Positions 53,285 to 62,725 of a stretch of DNA of 64,000 nt are shown here, in pieces. The position numbers and the translations under genes were made by a program. The stretch lies in the NCBI RefSeq assembly GCF_013282155.1, contig NZ_BLWI01000005.1:124001-188000 (forward strand), read 5' to 3'. This DNA is from Sulfitobacter sp. HGT1 (GTDB lineage: Bacteria > Pseudomonadota > Alphaproteobacteria > Rhodobacterales > Rhodobacteraceae). Below the pieces are notes generated by a model that had not been told where the DNA came from, did no database searches, and saw only the letters and a list, made by a program, of their open reading frames with translations. Position 1 is the first letter of the stretch, and each line of letters opens with the position of its first letter.

Positions 53285-55308
53285 TCGTCCGCTATGGTCT
53301 TTTCATTGTGGTGCTTACCCTCGGGCTTGGGGCTGGCGCGCGGGATTGGGCCGATCACTGGGTTGCGACCACCGACCTGCCCCTGATGTCGGTAGAAACT
53401 TCGGTCGAGGTGCATGACCGCAATGGCGTTTTGCTGCGTGTTTTTCCGGTGGAAAACGGGCGAACCCGCATGAAAACCGCAATGGCCGAAATCGATCCGG
53501 CATATCTTGAGATGCTGATCACCTACGAAGACAAACGGTATTATTCCCACGCAGGCGTCGATCTGCGCGCGGCGCTTCGGTCAGTATTTCAGGCTGTCTG
53601 GGAGGGAAAGGTCGTCTCCGGCGGATCGACGATTACAATGCAGGTCGCGCGGCTGCTCGAGAATTCCGGCACGGGGCGCTGGCCCGGTAAAATCAGGCAG
53701 ATCCGCGTGGCTCTGGCGCTTGAGCGCGCATTTGGCAAAGATGAGATCCTGTCGCTTTACCTGACGCATGCGCCCTATGGCGGGCCATTAGAGGGGGTGC
53801 GCGCCGGATCGTTGGCGTGGTTCGGAAAAGAACCCGCACGCCTGAATATGGACGAGGCGGCATTGCTTGTCGCCCTGCCACAGTCCCCCGAAAGCAGACG
53901 CCCCGACCGTCATCCGGATGCCGCATTGCAGGCGCGTGACCGTGTGCTTGATCGGGTGCAAGCCCCTTCGCGGATGCGGCTTGCGCCGGTGCCCCGCCGT
54001 ATGCGGCCATTTCCCCGTCTGGCCCCTCATTTGACCGACTTTGCCCGTGACCGCGCGCCCGCAACGCAGCGGATTGACCTGACCGTTGATGCGGGTCTGC
54101 AAGGACAGATGGAACAGTTGGCGCGTCGGGCTGTGCAAGGACGCTCTGCGCATCTCTCCGCAGCGATTGTCGTCGCGGACCATCAGACGGGGCAGGTCAT
54201 CGCATCGGTGGGCTCGCCCGATTATTCCGATGCGGCAGGGGCCTTGGGGTTTGTTGATATGACGCGCGCCTTGCGGTCGCCCGGATCGACGCTCAAGCCC
54301 TTCATCTATGGGTTGGCATTTGACCAAGGCTTGGTGCATCCGGAAAGCCTGATCAACGATGCCCCGACAAGTTTCGGTCGCTATGCGCCGCAAAATTTCG
54401 ATGGCATGTATCGCGGCGAACTGACCGTGCGCGAGGCATTGCAACTTTCCTTGAACATCCCGCCGGTCCTGCTGACCCAGGAAATCGGACCGGCCCGGCT
54501 GATGGGATTGCTGAAACAAGGCGGTACACAGGCTGTCGTACCGGGTGGTAAACCCGGACTGGCCGTGGCCTTGGGTGGCGTGGGGCTGACCCTGAATGAT
54601 CTGGTGCAGCTTTACGGCGGGGTCGCGAATGGCGGCAAAGTGCAGCCGTTGGTCTGGCAACAACAGATGCCGCAGCCTGCGGCAAAGCAGATCATGTCCC
54701 GCGCATCCGCCTGGCATCTGTGGGATATTCTGGCCGATTTGGCATCGCCGCCGGGGGTGGCCGCCCATCGACGCCAGATCGCCTATAAGACCGGCACGTC
54801 CTATGGTCACCGCGATGCATGGAGCATCGGTTTCGACGGCCAGCATGTCATCGGTGTTTGGCTGGGGCGTCCGGATGGCACACCGGTACCGGGGGCCTTT
54901 GGCGGTGATCTTGCTGCGCCGATCCTGTTCGAGGCGTTTGGCCGCGTTTCAGGCACGCGCAGCCCGGGGCCGATGCCCCCGCCGGAAACGCTGATGGTGA
55001 GCACGGCAGAACTGCCTTTGCCCTTGCAGCGGTTTCGCAGCAGATCCGCCGCGTTCAGACCCGCCACAAATAGGCCCGTCGTGCAGTTTCCGCCCCAAGG
55101 CGCGGTTCTGCACCGGTCCGGCTATGGTGTTCCGCTCAAGCTGGATGCAGGGGAGTTGCCGCTGACGGTTCTGGTCAACGGTGCTGCGGTTCTGACGGGG
55201 CTGAGAGAGCGCTCTACCGTCCTGCCGCTGGACGATCTGGGCTTTTCACGGATATCCGTGATTGACGCCAAAGGCCGCAGTGCCGAGGTCGAAATCAGAT
55301 TGCAGTAG
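53281..55308 (+). CDS. pbpC: Penicillin-binding protein 1C
   Basis: A bifunctional peptidoglycan enzyme of 675 residues. The glycosyltransferase domain has Glu83 in 'YEDKRYYSHAGVDLRAALRS' and 'GGSTITMQVARLL'. The transpeptidase has Ser336-Lys339 ('RSPGSTLKPFIYG'), 'LQLSLNIPP' and 'KTGTSYGHRDAWSIGFD'. A C-terminal BiPBP-like domain ('VVQFPPQGAVLHRSGYGVP') closes it. The N-terminal hydrophobic segment (about 3-20) is the membrane anchor. It is translationally coupled to the macroglobulin gene, as in other bacteria, which suggests wall repair when a protease breaches the envelope. Confidence 0.95.
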   Translation: MIVRYGLFIVVLTLGLGAGARDWADHWVATTDLPLMSVETSVEVHDRNGVLLRVFPVENGRTRMKTAMAEIDPAYLEMLITYEDKRYYSHAGVDLRAALRSVFQAVWEGKVVSGGSTITMQVARLLENSGTGRWPGKIRQIRVALALERAFGKDEILSLYLTHAPYGGPLEGVRAGSLAWFGKEPARLNMDEAALLVALPQSPESRRPDRHPDAALQARDRVLDRVQAPSRMRLAPVPRRMRPFPRLAPHLTDFARDRAPATQRIDLTVDAGLQGQMEQLARRAVQGRSAHLSAAIVVADHQTGQVIASVGSPDYSDAAGALGFVDMTRALRSPGSTLKPFIYGLAFDQGLVHPESLINDAPTSFGRYAPQNFDGMYRGELTVREALQLSLNIPPVLLTQEIGPARLMGLLKQGGTQAVVPGGKPGLAVALGGVGLTLNDLVQLYGGVANGGKVQPLVWQQQMPQPAAKQIMSRASAWHLWDILADLASPPGVAAHRRQIAYKTGTSYGHRDAWSIGFDGQHVIGVWLGRPDGTPVPGAFGGDLAAPILFEAFGRVSGTRSPGPMPPPETLMVSTAELPLPLQRFRSRSAAFRPATNRPVVQFPPQGAVLHRSGYGVPLKLDAGELPLTVLVNGAAVLTGLRERSTVLPLDDLGFSRISVIDAKGRSAEVEIRLQ

Positions 55309-55319
55309 CCATGGCTGGC

Positions 55320-57365
55320 TTAGGTCCGTCGTCCCTCGCGCAGCCATGCGGCCACGATCAGCAGCGCACTGAGCAGCAGAACCAGCCAACCGGGCAGCAG
55401 CGGGGTTTGGCGCACATCGCGTGTCTCGTAGGCGTTGCGGGGTGTCAGGCCGATCCAGCCACGCCCTGCGGCAGGGCGACCGGGCCTGACCTCGCGGATA
55501 CGGGGCAATCCGTCTTCGACCCGCACCATGCCACCGCGCATTGCGGCAAGGATCGGGGCCATGGTTTCATCACTCGCAATCGTATCGACGAATTCACGCG
55601 GTGCCGCTGGCCCCAGACCGATAACGCTGACCTGATCGCCGTTTTCAAGACGGTACAGTCCAATCTCAGGCCCCTCAAAAAGCCCCTCGAACACACCCGG
55701 CGCGGTTTCAGAAAGCGGGATGTTGACCGTGCTGCCGTCGGGCGCAGTGATAGTGACATCAGGAACGGCGTCGCCCAGACTGCGGCGTATGATGCGCATG
55801 GTTTGCCCCTCGGCGGTTGCAGTCAGGGCTTCTTCCTCCAGTTCGGGTTCTTTCATCATCCAATGGGCAAGGCGGCGCAGCAGTTCCAACTGGGGTCCGC
55901 CACCTTCATAGCCACGGCTCCACAGCCACGCATGGTCAGAGGCAAGCAGCGCCACACGGCCTTCTTCAACCCGGTTGAGGATCAACAAGGGGCGGTCGTC
56001 TTTGCCGGTCATGACCACATCGCCTTGGGGGTCTGTGACATCAATCTGGCGCAGCCACCGGCCCCAATCCCCGCGACCAGGCAGGTTTGTGGTGACGGGG
56101 TGGCGTTCGCCCAAATCGGATATGATGGGCAGAAACGGTTCTTCGATCACGCGCGCGGAGGGTGTTGCCGGCAGCACCGCGCCAAGCGGCGACCGAAACA
56201 GGCTGTCGGCGCTGGCAAAATCACGCCCCGCGGCCACCAGAACGGCACCGCCCTTGCGCACATAATTCGCAACGTTTTCGAGATACAGACCGGGCAGGAT
56301 GCCGCGCCGTTTGTAGCGGTCAAAGATGATCAGATCGAAGTCGTCGATCTTTTCCATGAACAATTCACGGGTCGGAAAGGCGATCAGGGACAGTTCGTCA
56401 ACGGGGACGCCATCCTGCTTTTCGGGGGGGCGCAGGATCGTGAAATGCACCAGATCGACCGAGCTGTCGGATTTCAGCAGATTGCGCCATGTGCGCCCGC
56501 CGGGGTGTGGTTCACCGCTGACCAGCAACACGCGCAAGCGGTCACGCACGCCGTTCATCTGGATCAGCGCCACGTTGTTGCGGTCGGTCAGTTCCCCGTC
56601 GGCTTCGGGCAGGGAAAACCGGATCACGTTGCGCCCGCCGTGGGGCAGGGTCACGGGCAGGTCTAGGTCTTGCCCGATCGGCACGCGAAAGGATTGCGCC
56701 TCTTCTCCATCAACGGAAATATCGATCCGCGCCAAGCCGCCCGCATCAGGGGCTGCACCCAGATCGTCAATCCGCAAGGTCAGCGTGACCGGTTCGCCGA
56801 TAATAGCAAAGGCAGGCGCGTTGCGCACGGACAGGCGGCGGTCCCAGTCGGTTTCCTTGCCGGTCATCAGCAGATGCAGCGGAGCGGGCAGATCGACTGG
56901 CAGATCGGCATCGTGAATACGCCCGTCGCTGACTGCCAGAATGCCAGCAATCCGCGCGCGCGGTTCTTCGGCCAGTGCTTCGCTTAAGGCGGTCATCAGC
57001 TGTGTTCCGGCATCGCCTGCACCATCGGGGATGGCCACGCGGCGCAATTCGGTGTTGTCCCGCGCTGCGATTGTCGCAGCAATCGCGTCAGCGGCCTGGG
57101 TGCTTTGGTCTGTGCGGTCGCCCAGATTTTGGCTGGCGCTTTTGTCTTCCAGCAGGATCACGATGTCGCTTAGGGGCGCGCGGTCTTCTTGTTGAAAGGA
57201 CGGGCCAGACAGCGCGGCAAGCACCACCAGCATGGCCAGCCCGCGCAAGGCCCATCCTTGCAAACCGCGCAGCACAGCCAGAAGTGTCGCGACAAGGGCA
57301 ATCGCCGCGACCACGCCCAGCAAAACCATGGGGATCATCGGATCAAAAACGATTGTGGAAGTCAT
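55320..57365 (-). CDS. Membrane protein with degenerate VWA and amidotransferase-like domain
   Basis: A 681-residue protein with two membrane helices at the N-terminus (about 10-30 and 38-56) and one at the C-terminus (about 655-672, 'LPGWLVLLLSALLIVAAWL'). After the helices, 'SDIVILLEDKSASQ' has the DxSxS metal site of a VWA domain. At about residues 280-470 it has a class I glutamine amidotransferase-like fold ('LRVLLVSGEPHPGG', 'FDLIIFDRYKRRGILPG', 'YVRKGGAVLVAAGRDF'). It lacks the catalytic cysteine that would make it an amidotransferase. It overlaps the previous gene by four bases and belongs to the moxR operon. Confidence 0.8.
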   Translation of the reverse strand: MTSTIVFDPMIPMVLLGVVAAIALVATLLAVLRGLQGWALRGLAMLVVLAALSGPSFQQEDRAPLSDIVILLEDKSASQNLGDRTDQSTQAADAIAATIAARDNTELRRVAIPDGAGDAGTQLMTALSEALAEEPRARIAGILAVSDGRIHDADLPVDLPAPLHLLMTGKETDWDRRLSVRNAPAFAIIGEPVTLTLRIDDLGAAPDAGGLARIDISVDGEEAQSFRVPIGQDLDLPVTLPHGGRNVIRFSLPEADGELTDRNNVALIQMNGVRDRLRVLLVSGEPHPGGRTWRNLLKSDSSVDLVHFTILRPPEKQDGVPVDELSLIAFPTRELFMEKIDDFDLIIFDRYKRRGILPGLYLENVANYVRKGGAVLVAAGRDFASADSLFRSPLGAVLPATPSARVIEEPFLPIISDLGERHPVTTNLPGRGDWGRWLRQIDVTDPQGDVVMTGKDDRPLLILNRVEEGRVALLASDHAWLWSRGYEGGGPQLELLRRLAHWMMKEPELEEEALTATAEGQTMRIIRRSLGDAVPDVTITAPDGSTVNIPLSETAPGVFEGLFEGPEIGLYRLENGDQVSVIGLGPAAPREFVDTIASDETMAPILAAMRGGMVRVEDGLPRIREVRPGRPAAGRGWIGLTPRNAYETRDVRQTPLLPGWLVLLLSALLIVAAWLREGRRT

Positions 57366-60124
57366 TGGCCCAACCGATCCAGCAGCGCAGGCACATGGAC
57401 CTGATCCGATTTATAATTCCCGGTCAGCACATGCATGACCAGATTGACGCCGAACCGGTAGGCCAGTTCACGTTGGCGTTCACCTGCAAACCCGCGTCCC
57501 ACCGGTACCATTGGCGCGCCATTGGGGGACACGGCCCAAGCCGCCGCCCAGTCGTTGCCCCCGATGACAACCGGTGTGACCCCGTCGTTGAGGTTGCGAA
57601 ACGGCATGCCTTCGACCTGTTCGGCATCGGGGGGGGATGCTTCGACCCAGATATCACGACCTGTATGGCGGCCGGGGAAATCTTGCAGCAGATAAAAGGT
57701 GCGGGTCAGCACGTGGTCGCCCGGCAGCGGTTCAAGCGGGGGGATGTCCAGCGGTGCAGCAAGGTCTTGCAGCTTGCGGCCATTCGGGCTGGACCCGCCG
57801 AAACCTGCGATATTGGCATCGCGCGTGTCGAACAGGATAAGCCCCCCCGACCTGAGATAGGCATTCAGCTTTGCATAGGCATCGCCGGACGGGCGCGGCT
57901 GGTCCGGTGTGATGGGCCAGTAAAGCATCGGAAAGAACGCCAGCTCGTCCACCTCAAGATCGACGCCGATGGGGTTTGCGGGTTCTACCGAGGTGCGGAA
58001 AAACAACGTGTCCGACAGCCCGCGCAAGCCCGCCTCTGACAGTTCGTCAACGGAGGGGTTCGCGGTGATCACATAGGCCAGCGTCATCTCGGCGGTGGCA
58101 TTCAGGGCAAATTCATCAGCGGTTTGCGCATCGGCCGGGGCAGGGATATGCATCAGTGAAACCAAGATGATCGCCGCGGCATTGCTGCGTTTCAGCAACC
58201 GACCGGACAGGGCCAGTGACGCCACCACATCTGCAAGCAACAGCAGAATCGACAGGCTAAGCAGCCATCTGGCCAGCGGCATTTCGGGCGCAACAGCCAG
58301 ACCGCGCACAGGCACGTCGCCGGGCCATGTGGCTGCCGCCAGTTCGGTCTGATCTGTGACCACATTGCGGGCGATGCGACGATCACCTGATGCATATATC
58401 CCCGGTTGCAAGGTTGGTCCGGCGGGGGTTGCCGCCAGATCGGCACCATCGACGCCGGGCAGGTTACCTGCGTCTTTCAGCTGGCCAAACCCGTCCATCA
58501 CGCGCAGCGGCGTCCATGTGGTGCCTGCCAGATCCTGCGCCTCTACCGACGCGGTCGAGGATGAAATCGCCAAGCGTTCCATCATTTGCACAAACAGGCC
58601 AGACAGCGGCAAGGTCGACCATTCGGCCGTCGCGGTGACGTGGAACAAGACGACCTGACCCTGACCAAGCGCCTTGCGCGTGACCAGCGGTGTGCCATCG
58701 CTAAGCGATGCAATTACCCGGTCGGCAAGGGTGGGGTCAGGCTGGGCAACCACCTGGGCCGACACCACCACATCATCCGGAACTTCGAGCCCGAAGAAGG
58801 GCGAGGATTCGCGGAATGTATCCAGCGATTTAGGCTCTCCCCAGCTCATCGCGCCCCCAACGCTGCGGCCACCCGCGCGCAGGCGAACCGGCATCAGCGG
58901 GTCTTCGGCGTCGCGCGAAATGTCACTGGCGGCAATACGCGGGCCTGCGAAACGTACCAGCATGCCACCGGCTTCGATCCATTTTTCCAAGGGGGCTTGT
59001 TCAGCTTCGGACAGGGTTGCGATGTCGGCCAGAACGATCACATCGGGGTTGGCGGGCAGAACATCGGCAAGCGACCCGTGGATAATATCGGCAGCCGGTG
59101 CAAGGGCCTGTTCGATATAGTGCAAGGGCGAAAGCAGTTCCAAACCTTCGCGGTTTTCGCGGCTTGCGATCAGGGCAACTTCGCGGCGGCGCAATCCGTC
59201 ATCCACCAGCGTCGTCGCTCCGGCTGATCGCTGCCCCGCAATGTCGAACCGTGTGATCCGCGCGCGCAGCTCGGCTGGCAAGGAAAGCGCGGCGGAGGTT
59301 TCGGTCTCACCGTTTTTAAACTGCGCAGGCACGGTGGCCAGAACACGCGCGTTTCCGGCGGGGTCACGGCCCTGAGCGTTCAGGATAACCTCGCGGGCAT
59401 CCCCGGCCACAGCGCGTTTTACGGTCAATGTGATGGCACCGTCCTTGTAGCTGGCAGGGGCCATCGCCAGCACATTCGCACCGGTCTGATATGCTTCGAC
59501 GGCACCCTGATCTTGCAGCGCATCCAGCATGTTGCTGCGGCTTGCATAATCCAGCCCGTCGCTGAACCAGAGCGTGTCAAACCCGTCGAGCGTTTTGGAT
59601 ATTTCAATCGCCCGAATGATGTCAGCGTCCGAGGGTTGCCAGGCGGCAGGCTGCAAACCGGCAAGCCGCGTGCGCCACACATCCGCGGATTGAAATGCCG
59701 GTTCTTCGGGGCGGGTGAGGGTCAGAAAGCCCACGGTGCGGTTCGCGCGGGCGGCACGGGTCAGCTGCGCGTCGATTACTTCGCTTTGTTGCTGCCACCG
59801 CGTGGCCCCGGCCCATGACCCGTCCAGCACGATCAGCAAGGGGCCAGACCCGTCGGCCTGTTGTTCTTGCGGGTTCAGAATGGGGCCGGCCAGCCCGATG
59901 ATAATCGCGGCAACGGCCAGCATACGCAAAAGCAGCAACCACCACGGGGTGCGGTCAGAAACGCTTTCGTCATCTTTCAGGCCTAAAAGAAGCGCCACAC
60001 CCGGAAATCTTTGGCGGATCGGCGCGGGGGGAACGGCCCGCAGGATGAGCCACAGAATAGGCAGCGCAAGAAGCGCCAGCAAAAGCCACGGCGCTGAAAA
60101 ACCGATGCCGCCCAATACCGTCAT
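57362..60124 (-). CDS. BatA-like N-terminus and DUF4159 domain membrane protein
   Basis: A 920-residue protein. Residues about 5-75 have two helices ('APWLLLALLALPILWLILRA') as in the Bat N-terminal domain. About 90-200 show a VWA-like fold ('GPLLIVLDGSWAGATRW', in which the metal site is altered). The middle has amidotransferase-like parts ('VIVLADIATLSEAEQAPLEK'). A pair of helices lies near 620-670. The C-terminal DUF4159 domain ('EVDELAFFPMLYWPITPD', 'LRSGGLILFDTRDANIAGFG') is clear. The start at 60124 overlaps the DUF58 stop by ATGA; the frame is open upstream. Its role is not known; such operons are linked to envelope and stress physiology. Confidence 0.88.
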   Translation of the reverse strand: MTVLGGIGFSAPWLLLALLALPILWLILRAVPPAPIRQRFPGVALLLGLKDDESVSDRTPWWLLLLRMLAVAAIIIGLAGPILNPQEQQADGSGPLLIVLDGSWAGATRWQQQSEVIDAQLTRAARANRTVGFLTLTRPEEPAFQSADVWRTRLAGLQPAAWQPSDADIIRAIEISKTLDGFDTLWFSDGLDYASRSNMLDALQDQGAVEAYQTGANVLAMAPASYKDGAITLTVKRAVAGDAREVILNAQGRDPAGNARVLATVPAQFKNGETETSAALSLPAELRARITRFDIAGQRSAGATTLVDDGLRRREVALIASRENREGLELLSPLHYIEQALAPAADIIHGSLADVLPANPDVIVLADIATLSEAEQAPLEKWIEAGGMLVRFAGPRIAASDISRDAEDPLMPVRLRAGGRSVGGAMSWGEPKSLDTFRESSPFFGLEVPDDVVVSAQVVAQPDPTLADRVIASLSDGTPLVTRKALGQGQVVLFHVTATAEWSTLPLSGLFVQMMERLAISSSTASVEAQDLAGTTWTPLRVMDGFGQLKDAGNLPGVDGADLAATPAGPTLQPGIYASGDRRIARNVVTDQTELAAATWPGDVPVRGLAVAPEMPLARWLLSLSILLLLADVVASLALSGRLLKRSNAAAIILVSLMHIPAPADAQTADEFALNATAEMTLAYVITANPSVDELSEAGLRGLSDTLFFRTSVEPANPIGVDLEVDELAFFPMLYWPITPDQPRPSGDAYAKLNAYLRSGGLILFDTRDANIAGFGGSSPNGRKLQDLAAPLDIPPLEPLPGDHVLTRTFYLLQDFPGRHTGRDIWVEASPPDAEQVEGMPFRNLNDGVTPVVIGGNDWAAAWAVSPNGAPMVPVGRGFAGERQRELAYRFGVNLVMHVLTGNYKSDQVHVPALLDRLGQ

Positions 60125-61005
60125 GCTGCCATCCCCGCGCGGGTATCCAGCGCCGAATACAGCCACAACAGCGCCGATTGCGCAGAGGCGTTCGTGTGAT
60201 GCACGCCGTAATGCCAACCGGTCAGCGCACACAGGCGTTGAAGCTCGGATTTGCGTTCGGCAAGGCGTTCAAGGTAGCGGGATTTCAGATCACTGGCCTT
60301 TAGGGTTTCGTGGCTTAGCGTGCCGCCGATGCTTTGAAATATGGTTCTGCCCGAAAAGGGAAACGCTTCCTCTGACGGGTCCAGCAGATGGCACAGAACA
60401 CCGCGCACCCCGCGATCTGCGGCTTTGGTCAGGGCAAGGGTCACCCCCTCAAGATTACCCATGAAATCCGAGATGAACAGCGCGCGGGCATGGGGGACCA
60501 TGGCGCGGTGTTCTGGGGGGGCATAATCGGCGGGGTCATCCTTGCAGAACATCTCGGCCAAACGCAGGATTTGCGGCCTGCCAGAACGTGGGGGCAGTGC
60601 TGTGCCCGTGAGCCCCACACGTTCGCCGCCGCGTTGCAGCATGATCGCAACGGCAAGGCCCAGCAACCGCGCGCGGTCAATCTTTTGCGGCAGTTTCACG
60701 TCTGATGAAAACCGCATGGACGCCCCTTGATCGACCCAAAGCATGACGGATTGCGCAATCTGCCATTCGCGTTCGCGCACAAATTCCTGATCGCCCATCG
60801 CCGAGCGTCGATAATCAATCCGGCGGCGGCTGTCGCCCGCCTGTGCGGGGCGGTATTGCCAGAAATCATCGCCGACACCTGCGCGTCGTCGTCCGTGCGC
60901 ACCCAGCAAAACAGCGCCCGCCAGATGTTCCGCCCGCGCCAGAAGATCCGGAAACCGGGCTGCCTGAGCTTCGGCATCGGCGCGAAGGGTTGCGGGGGTT
61001 TTCAC
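60121..61005 (-). CDS. DUF58 domain protein
   Basis: A 294-residue soluble protein. 'GRRRAGVGDDFWQYRPAQAG' with 'DSRRRIDYRRSAM' is the DUF58 core, followed by a VWA-like part ('SVMLWVDQGASMRFSSDV', 'HARALFISDFMGNLEGVT'). DUF58 proteins are the usual second gene behind a MoxR ATPase. It overlaps moxR and the next gene by four bases each. It has no membrane helix, so it probably acts on the cytoplasmic side with MoxR. Confidence 0.92.
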   Translation of the reverse strand: MKTPATLRADAEAQAARFPDLLARAEHLAGAVLLGAHGRRRAGVGDDFWQYRPAQAGDSRRRIDYRRSAMGDQEFVREREWQIAQSVMLWVDQGASMRFSSDVKLPQKIDRARLLGLAVAIMLQRGGERVGLTGTALPPRSGRPQILRLAEMFCKDDPADYAPPEHRAMVPHARALFISDFMGNLEGVTLALTKAADRGVRGVLCHLLDPSEEAFPFSGRTIFQSIGGTLSHETLKASDLKSRYLERLAERKSELQRLCALTGWHYGVHHTNASAQSALLWLYSALDTRAGMAA

Positions 61006-62009
61006 GCTGCGTCCTTTTTCCCGGTCAGGCTGGTGGCGGTCGTGTCAATCAGATCGTTCAAGCTGTCGCCGCGTGCGCGTGCGGCAAAGTTCAGCGCCAT
61101 GCGGTGGCTAAGCACCGGACGCGCCATATCAATCACGTCTTCTGCTGAGGGGGCCAAACGACCCTGCAACAAGGCGCGGGCGCGCACGGTCAACATCAAC
61201 GCCTGCGCCGCACGCGGGCCGGGGCCCCAAGCGACGGTTTCACGCACCCTTGCGCTGGCTTCCGGTTCGTCGGGGCGGAAGGCGCGGACAAGGTCGAGGA
61301 TCATTTCAACCACTGAGTCGCCCACCGGCATACGGCGCAACAAGGTTTGCGCGGCGAGCAGTTCATCGCTCGAAAAGACCTCAGTGGATTGCGCATCATT
61401 TTCGCCCGTCGTGGCCAGCAAAATATCACGTTCGGTTTTGCGGTCGGGATAGGCCACGTCGATCTGAACGAGAAAGCGGTCAAGCTGCGCTTCGGGGAGC
61501 GGATAGGTGCCTTCCTGTTCGATCGGGTTTTGGGTGGCCAGAACGTGGAACGGCTTGCCAAGGGGGCGGTCCTGACCTGCTACCGTGACGGTCTTTTCCT
61601 GCATCGCTTGCAGCAAGGCGGATTGCGTGCGCGGCGAGGCGCGGTTGATCTCGTCGGCCATCAGCAACTGGCAAAAGATCGGCCCTTCGACAAAGCGGAA
61701 GGCGCGGGTGCCGTCGGGGGCGGTATCCAACACCTCAGAGCCCAGAATATCGGCGGGCATCAGATCGGGGGTGAATTGCACGCGGTTGCCTTCAAGGCCC
61801 ATCACGGTGCTGAGCGTTTCAACCAGCCGCGTCTTGCCCAGACCCGGCAAACCGATCAGCAGGCCATGCCCGCCGCATAGCAGCGCGGTCAATGTCAGGT
61901 CGACAACCCGTTCCTGACCGATAAAACGATTGGTGATAGACGCTTTGGCCTGCGCCAGCTTTTCCCCGAGTGCTTCAATATCGGCTACCATATCGCTGGC
62001 TTCGGTCAT
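61002..62009 (-). CDS. MoxR family AAA+ ATPase
   Basis: A 335-residue chaperone-like ATPase. Walker A GLPGLGKT is at residues 53-60 and Walker B is 'LLMADEINRASPRTQSALL'. 'PIEQEGTYPLPEAQLDRFLV' is the sensor region, and 'VAWGPGPRAAQALMLTVRAR' is the lid. The ATG at 62009 behind AGAGGA gives the family length; an ATG 18 bases downstream is possible, and the frame also runs far upstream. It is first in moxR-DUF58-DUF4159-VWA. MoxR proteins help to activate VWA-domain partners, several of which are in this operon. Confidence 0.93.
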   Translation of the reverse strand: MTEASDMVADIEALGEKLAQAKASITNRFIGQERVVDLTLTALLCGGHGLLIGLPGLGKTRLVETLSTVMGLEGNRVQFTPDLMPADILGSEVLDTAPDGTRAFRFVEGPIFCQLLMADEINRASPRTQSALLQAMQEKTVTVAGQDRPLGKPFHVLATQNPIEQEGTYPLPEAQLDRFLVQIDVAYPDRKTERDILLATTGENDAQSTEVFSSDELLAAQTLLRRMPVGDSVVEMILDLVRAFRPDEPEASARVRETVAWGPGPRAAQALMLTVRARALLQGRLAPSAEDVIDMARPVLSHRMALNFAARARGDSLNDLIDTTATSLTGKKDAA

Positions 62010-62067
62010 GACTTTTGCGTCCTCTGAATTATATAGGTTATGTGTAAGTGTATCTTGTGAACTGGAA

Positions 62068-62658
62068 ATGGCAAAAGCAATGAGTGGACAAAAAACCGTG
62101 ACCCCGACCGCCGCAGGCCTTGCTGCCTCTGTTTCCGCCACAAAAACACGCGGATTGCCGCCTGTCGAGACGTGGAACCCGCCGTTTTGCGGTGACATCG
62201 ACATGGAGATCAAGCGCGACGGTACCTGGTTCCACGAAGGGACGCCGATTGGCCGTCGTGGATTGGTCAAATTGTTTGCATCGATTCTGATCCGCGAGGA
62301 CGATAAATACTTTCTGGTCACGCCCGTTGAAAAGGTGGGGATCAGGGTTGAAGACGCGCCATTCATTGCTGTTGATTTCGATGTGCAGGGCGAAGGGCGC
62401 GATCAGAGGTTGGTTTTCAAGACCAACCTTGATGACATCGCGACCGCCAGTGACGATTTGCCGATCCGCGTTGTGCGGGATGCCGAAACCGGCGAGCCGT
62501 CGCCCTATGTGCGTGTGCGCCGCAATCTGGAAGCATTGATAGATCGCAAAAGCTTTTACCGGCTTGTTGACTTGGGTGAACACCACGAAGGCTGGTTTGG
62601 CGTTTGGTCGGGCGGTGTGTTTTTCGGGCTGATCCCCTCGAACGAATTGCCTGATTAG
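62068..62658 (+). CDS. DUF1285 family protein
   Basis: A 196-residue cytoplasmic protein of unknown function, conserved in proteobacteria. 'PVETWNPPFCGDIDMEIKRD', 'GTWFHEGTPIGRRGLVKLFA' and 'ILIREDDKYFLVTPVEKVGI' are the family core. ATG codons at 62068 and 62080 are both possible starts, and the ribosome binding site does not decide clearly. It is divergent from moxR with a 58-base gap that must hold both promoters. Confidence 0.87.
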   Translation: MAKAMSGQKTVTPTAAGLAASVSATKTRGLPPVETWNPPFCGDIDMEIKRDGTWFHEGTPIGRRGLVKLFASILIREDDKYFLVTPVEKVGIRVEDAPFIAVDFDVQGEGRDQRLVFKTNLDDIATASDDLPIRVVRDAETGEPSPYVRVRRNLEALIDRKSFYRLVDLGEHHEGWFGVWSGGVFFGLIPSNELPD

Positions 62659-62725
62659 GGTCTGTTCTACTGGTCTTTCCCTGCGGTTTTGATAGCATGA
62701 ACCGACAGAAAACAAGACGAGCACA

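Noticed and set aside
53788..54846. 352-codon open frame on the minus strand
   Set aside because: Antisense of pbpC, whose active-site motifs are intact; the product looks like a random GC-rich frame.
55311..58039. Long plus-strand frames (451 and 354 codons)
   Set aside because: They are shadows of the VWA/amidotransferase-like and DUF4159 genes, which have coherent domains and four-base overlaps with neighbours.
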